Below are positions 7,420 through 10,002 of a DNA stretch of 10,002 bases, piece after piece. The stretch's first letter is position 1. Every line of letters starts with the position of its first letter. Origin of the DNA: CAZIPZ01 sp964541075 (GTDB lineage Bacteria > Acidobacteriota > Terriglobia > 20CM-2-55-15); the NCBI GenBank assembly GCA_964541075.1, contig CAZIPZ010000150.1:1-10002 (forward strand), in the 5' to 3' direction. A program made the translations under genes and the position numbers. Under the pieces are notes generated by a model. That model worked only from the letters and a program-made list of their open reading frames with translations. It had not been told where the DNA came from and searched no databases.

Positions 7420-7996
7420 ATATATTTCCCTTACCTTCGCACAATTGAACTAGCAACGGCGCAATCTCCGAAAGTTCGAGCACCTTGTCCACTGCGGTTG
7501 TGGATAGAGCGGCTTCTGGCATGGCTGCACCGTCCGCAGGGGCCGGGTCTTGTACGATGACGAAACCGCCGTGATCTTTAATTTTCTTTACGCCCTCCGA
7601 CCCATCTCGACCCATTCCCGTTAAGAGAATCCCGATTACGCCTTCTCCATAGACGTCGGCGGCGGATTCGAACAGAACATCAATGGAAGGCCTGGCGGAC
7701 ATGACAGGGGGATCCTCTGAGAGTGCAAAATAATTCCTCTCGACGATGAGGTGATAGTTGGGTGGACCAATGTAGATCCATCCGAGTTCGATCGAGTCTT
7801 TGTCCTCGACTTCACACACCCGTAATCGGGTGTTTTCGGCAAGAAGCGGAACGATTCCCTCCGAATCGTCCACGCTTCGGTGCTGCACCACTGCAAGAGG
7901 AAGGGGAAAATCTGAAGGCAGACCGCCAAGAACGAGACTCAGGGCGTCAAGTCCTCCCAGGGATGTTCCGATAGTGATTATCTGGAAGGAGTTCAC
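7406..7996 (-). CDS. cheB: Stand-alone CheB-type protein-glutamate methylesterase
   Basis: This 196-residue protein is the CheB catalytic domain alone. In chemotaxis CheB an N-terminal receiver controls this domain; here there is none. CheB removes methyl groups from receptor glutamates and deamidates glutamines. The catalytic triad is visible: Ser12 in IGTSLGG, His39 in VVQHR and Asp131 in LTGMGRDG. The family motifs IYIGPPNYHL (74-83) and RPSIDVLFESAA (102-113) are present, so it looks active. The GTG start at 7996 is supported by AGGAG six bases upstream. It overlaps the stop of cheR by 4 bases (GTGA), and its own end overlaps the start of the downstream kinase by 14 bases, implying translational coupling of all three. 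With no receiver, control must come from elsewhere, perhaps from interaction with a partner receiver. The target is unknown, as no chemoreceptor is nearby. Confidence 0.94.
   Translation of the reverse strand: MNSFQIITIGTSLGGLDALSLVLGGLPSDFPLPLAVVQHRSVDDSEGIVPLLAENTRLRVCEVEDKDSIELGWIYIGPPNYHLIVERNYFALSEDPPVMSARPSIDVLFESAADVYGEGVIGILLTGMGRDGSEGVKKIKDHGGFVIVQDPAPADGAAMPEAALSTTAVDKVLELSEIAPLLVQLCEGKGNIYAGR
7427..7433 (-). promoter_or_regulatory. Ribosome binding site for the receiver-PAS-GAF kinase
   Basis: The minus strand reads TAAGGGA, then seven A/T-rich bases, then ATG at 7419-7417. The site lies within the last codons of cheB, so the kinase has its own initiation signal as well as possible coupling to cheB translation. 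The A/T-rich spacer should keep the start unstructured. Confidence 0.5.
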
Positions 7997-8829
7997 GCGA
8001 CTCTCCTGTAAAGCTTGGCGATTTGATCAAGCTCCTCATAGGAACGTTCATGAGGACTGAATCTCAGCGACTCCTTCGCACCAACGCCTAAAACCCCAAA
8101 CATAATCAGGCTCTCATAGAGCAGATGATGGACTTGCGCCTGAAGTTCAGCGTTGAAGTAAATCATGACGTTGCGGCAGAGAATCACGTGAAACTCGTTG
8201 AACGAACTGTCGGTCGCCAGATTATGCTGCGCGAATACGGTGTTTTCTCGCAGCGAGGCCTGGAAAATGGCTCGATCGTATGCAGCCGTGTAATATCGTG
8301 AGAAATCCAGCCTTCCTCCCGCTTTGATGTAGTTGCTTGTATATGTTTGCATCAGCTCAAGTGGAAAGATGCCTTCCTTCGCCTTCTTCAGCATCGCTTC
8401 GTTAATGTCTGTCGCATATATGCGGCAGCGATCGTGGATTCCTTCTTCCTGCAGAAGAATCGCCAGTGAGTATACTTCCTCACCCATCGACACTCCTGCC
8501 AGCCAGATGCGAATGAACGGGTAGGTGCGAAGTATCGGTACGACCTCCTTCCGAAACGCCAGGTAGAAGTACGGATCGCGAAAAATTGCGCTGACGTTAA
8601 CCGACAGTGCATACAGAAAAGCATCCAGCCACTCACGATTGTGCAGCACGCGCTCTTGCAGCGCCGAAATGCTCTGGAATCGCTCCTTCTTCATAAAGTT
8701 CCAGATGCGCCGCTTCAGAGAGGAAGGTGCGTATCGACGGAAATCAAATCCGTAGTGCCGGAAGACTCCTTCAAGCAGAAGCTCCAACTCAATATCTTCA
8801 AGCGACTGGGACTGTTTAACTGTGGTCAT
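7993..8829 (-). CDS. cheR: CheR-type protein-glutamate O-methyltransferase
   Basis: This 278-residue protein has the usual length and layout of CheR, which methylates receptor glutamates using S-adenosylmethionine. An N-terminal helical domain (about 10-75, with basic SLKRRIWNFMKKE at 37-49) precedes the Rossmann methyltransferase domain. Family landmarks are IFRDP (82-86), the SAM loop in IWLAGVSMGEEVYSLAI (108-124), ATDIN with Asp141, and ILCRNVMIYF (216-225). The C-terminus has GAKESL and EELDQIAKLYRR. The SAM loop reads GVSMGEE where classical CheR has GCSTGEE; the glycines and the acidic pair are kept, so activity is still expected. ATG 8829 starts 12 bases after the upstream receiver gene stops, behind a weak GGAA site. 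Its end overlaps cheB by 4 bases. It and CheB presumably act as opposing enzymes on the same, unidentified substrate. No TPR or PAS fusion is present. Confidence 0.94.
   Translation of the reverse strand: MTTVKQSQSLEDIELELLLEGVFRHYGFDFRRYAPSSLKRRIWNFMKKERFQSISALQERVLHNREWLDAFLYALSVNVSAIFRDPYFYLAFRKEVVPILRTYPFIRIWLAGVSMGEEVYSLAILLQEEGIHDRCRIYATDINEAMLKKAKEGIFPLELMQTYTSNYIKAGGRLDFSRYYTAAYDRAIFQASLRENTVFAQHNLATDSSFNEFHVILCRNVMIYFNAELQAQVHHLLYESLIMFGVLGVGAKESLRFSPHERSYEELDQIAKLYRRVA
8001..8007 (-). promoter_or_regulatory. Ribosome binding site that fixes the GTG start of cheB
   Basis: On the minus strand the end of cheR contains AGGAGAG, with AGGAG six bases before GTG at 7996-7994. This is the clearest Shine-Dalgarno match at any gene start in the window, and it supports the non-ATG start inside the GTGA overlap. 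Confidence 0.7.
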
Positions 8830-8841
8830 GCCGTTCCGCTT

Positions 8842-10002
8842 CTACTTGAAAAGCCAGACTCTTAACAAAGAGAGCAGCTGTTCGCTGTCCGCCGGCTTGG
8901 TGATGTAGTCGGAAGCGCCGGCTTCGATGCACTTTTCTCGGTCGCCCTTCATGGCTTTCGCGGTTAGGGCGATGAGAGGAAGCGTCTTGAATTGATGAAT
9001 TTCGCGAATCCGACGCATTGCCTCGTACCCATCCATCTCCGGCATCATGATATCCACGAGTGCAACGTCAATGTCCTGCGTGTTCTTGAGCATTTCAATG
9101 CCGTCGCGACCATTTTCGGCGTAGACTACTTGCATCTGATATCGTTCCAGCAGGCTGGTAAGCGCAAAGATGTTGCGCATGTCATCGTCGATTACCAGGA
9201 CCTTCTTGCCGGCGAGAACGGGGTCGGTCTTATGAAGCTGTTCGAGCATTCTCCGCTTCGGTTCCGGCAGATTCTCTTCTACGCGATGCAGGAATAGAGC
9301 GGTCTCATCCAACAACCGGTCCAGAGATCGTACATCCTTCACGATGATGGTTTCGGCCAGACGCCGGAGTTCAGTGTCCTCCTTTTGCGTGAGCTCTTTT
9401 CCTGTGTAGATAATGATCGGTACGTCGCCGAATTCAGATTTGATCTTCTCTGTTAGATCGAAGCCATTCATATCGGGAAGTCCGAGGTCAAGCACCACGC
9501 AGTCGTAAGGTTTGTTTCTCAACTCAGCCAATGCCTCCTCGGCCGTGCCTACGGCAATCGATTCAACGTCGCCGTTTCCAATGAGCTCAATGATGCTCTG
9601 ACGTTGAACAGGGTCGTCTTCGATTACGAGCAGGCTCTTGATTCCTCGCCGGATAAAGCTATCGAGGCGTTCCAGCGCTTCCCTCAGTTGTTCGGGCGTG
9701 ACGGGCTTGTTATCGTAAGAGACGGCTCCCATTTTCAGACCGCGCTGACGCTCTTCAATGACGGATATGATGTGAACAGGAATGTGTCGTGTGTAACGAT
9801 CATGCTTCAGCCGGTCAAGAACGCTCCAGCCGTCCATGCCGGGCAGTTCAATGTCCAGGGTGATTGCGCTCGGCGTATATTTCCGCGCTAGCGCCAGACC
9901 GACTTCCCCGCGAAGCGCCACGATAACCTTGAACCCGCGCTCGCGACCCAACTCCATCAGAATTTTTGCGAAATTGATGTCGTCTTCGATCACCAGCAGA
10001 TT
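8842..10002 (-). CDS. Triple-receiver C-terminus, probably of a hybrid histidine kinase (5' partial)
   Basis: These 386 residues are open to the right edge of the window. The frame continues upstream of the GTG at 9993 with NLLV, which completes the first receiver strand, so that GTG is not the start. Three receivers are visible: about 1-115 (Glu7/Asp8, Asp50, Ser80, Lys99-Pro100), 121-240 (Glu128/Asp129, Asp172, Thr200, Lys222) and 266-383 (Asp272/Asp273, Asp317, Thr347, Lys369-Pro370). All three keep their phosphorylation residues. Order, spacing and sequence match the three receivers of the left-arm hybrid kinase, including the shared blocks ALTSLLERY-like, DGFETTREIR-like and KAMKGDREKCI. 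A HisKA/HATPase module is therefore expected upstream, beyond the window; this is inference. It is the most upstream visible gene of the minus-strand operon, 12 bases before cheR. Confidence 0.9.
   Translation of the reverse strand, partial: NLLVIEDDINFAKILMELGRERGFKVIVALRGEVGLALARKYTPSAITLDIELPGMDGWSVLDRLKHDRYTRHIPVHIISVIEERQRGLKMGAVSYDNKPVTPEQLREALERLDSFIRRGIKSLLVIEDDPVQRQSIIELIGNGDVESIAVGTAEEALAELRNKPYDCVVLDLGLPDMNGFDLTEKIKSEFGDVPIIIYTGKELTQKEDTELRRLAETIIVKDVRSLDRLLDETALFLHRVEENLPEPKRRMLEQLHKTDPVLAGKKVLVIDDDMRNIFALTSLLERYQMQVVYAENGRDGIEMLKNTQDIDVALVDIMMPEMDGYEAMRRIREIHQFKTLPLIALTAKAMKGDREKCIEAGASDYITKPADSEQLLSLLRVWLFK

Noticed and set aside
7417..7426. TATATATA-like stretch as a promoter
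   Set aside because: It is the spacer between the ribosome site and the ATG of the kinase, inside overlapping genes. No matching -35 element at a suitable distance was evident.
7006..7560. Plus-strand open frame of 184 residues
   Set aside because: It lies antisense to the receiver of the 5287-7419 kinase and the end of cheB, both with clear catalytic motifs; the predicted protein shows no family features.
7406..7996. CheB as a truncated pseudogene lacking its receiver
   Set aside because: The start has a strong ribosome site in a 4-base overlap with cheR, the catalytic domain is complete, and receiver-less CheB proteins are known.
9991..9993. GTG near the right edge as the start of the triple-receiver protein
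   Set aside because: The frame stays open to base 10002 and the upstream residues NLLV complete the first beta strand of a receiver, so this is an internal valine.
1..10002. CRISPR array, tRNA, rRNA, insertion sequence or attachment site
   Set aside because: The only tandem repeats are in-frame protein-domain repeats. No transposase, tRNA-like fold or spacer-repeat pattern was seen, and nearly all bases are coding.

Overview
The window is a dense block of two-component and chemotaxis-type signalling genes with almost no non-coding DNA. It comes from a bacterium. The moderately GC-rich sequence, the very large multi-receiver hybrid kinases, and orphan CheB/CheR beside receiver-first kinases suit a signalling-rich environmental lineage such as Acidobacteriota. 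That placement is an impression from domain style; no rRNA or marker gene is present to confirm it.

Left arm (+ strand). Bases 2-3718 hold the 3' part of a giant hybrid histidine kinase: a tandem HAMP array, GAF, coiled coil, HisKA, HATPase and three receivers. Its 5' end lies upstream of the window. After 7 bases comes a receiver-PAS-histidine kinase (3726-5282). Right arm (- strand, read from 10002 leftwards). The window opens inside a second large protein, of which only three C-terminal receivers are visible (8842-10002). Then come a CheR-type methyltransferase (7993-8829), a receiver-less CheB-type methylesterase (7406-7996) and a receiver-PAS-GAF-histidine kinase (5287-7419). These four have gaps or overlaps of 12, 4 and 14 bases and look like one operon. 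The two arms converge, with 4 bases between the stop codons. A 9-bp hairpin covers both stops and may terminate the minus-strand transcript.

The arms are built alike. Each reads 'three-receiver protein, then receiver-PAS-kinase', and corresponding proteins are clearly paralogous. The right arm additionally carries cheR and cheB. A likely reading is two related phosphorelays in which a hybrid kinase passes phosphate to the receiver of a second kinase, one of them coupled to glutamate methylation and demethylation. No chemoreceptor, CheA, CheW, DNA-binding or cyclic-nucleotide output domain lies in the window, so the final output is not visible.

Points of most interest are the mirror-image paralogous layout, the HAMP array resembling that of fungal group III (NIK1/Os-1) kinases, a receiver in the left hybrid kinase that has lost key catalytic residues while its right-arm counterpart keeps them, and orphan CheR/CheB translationally coupled to a kinase.
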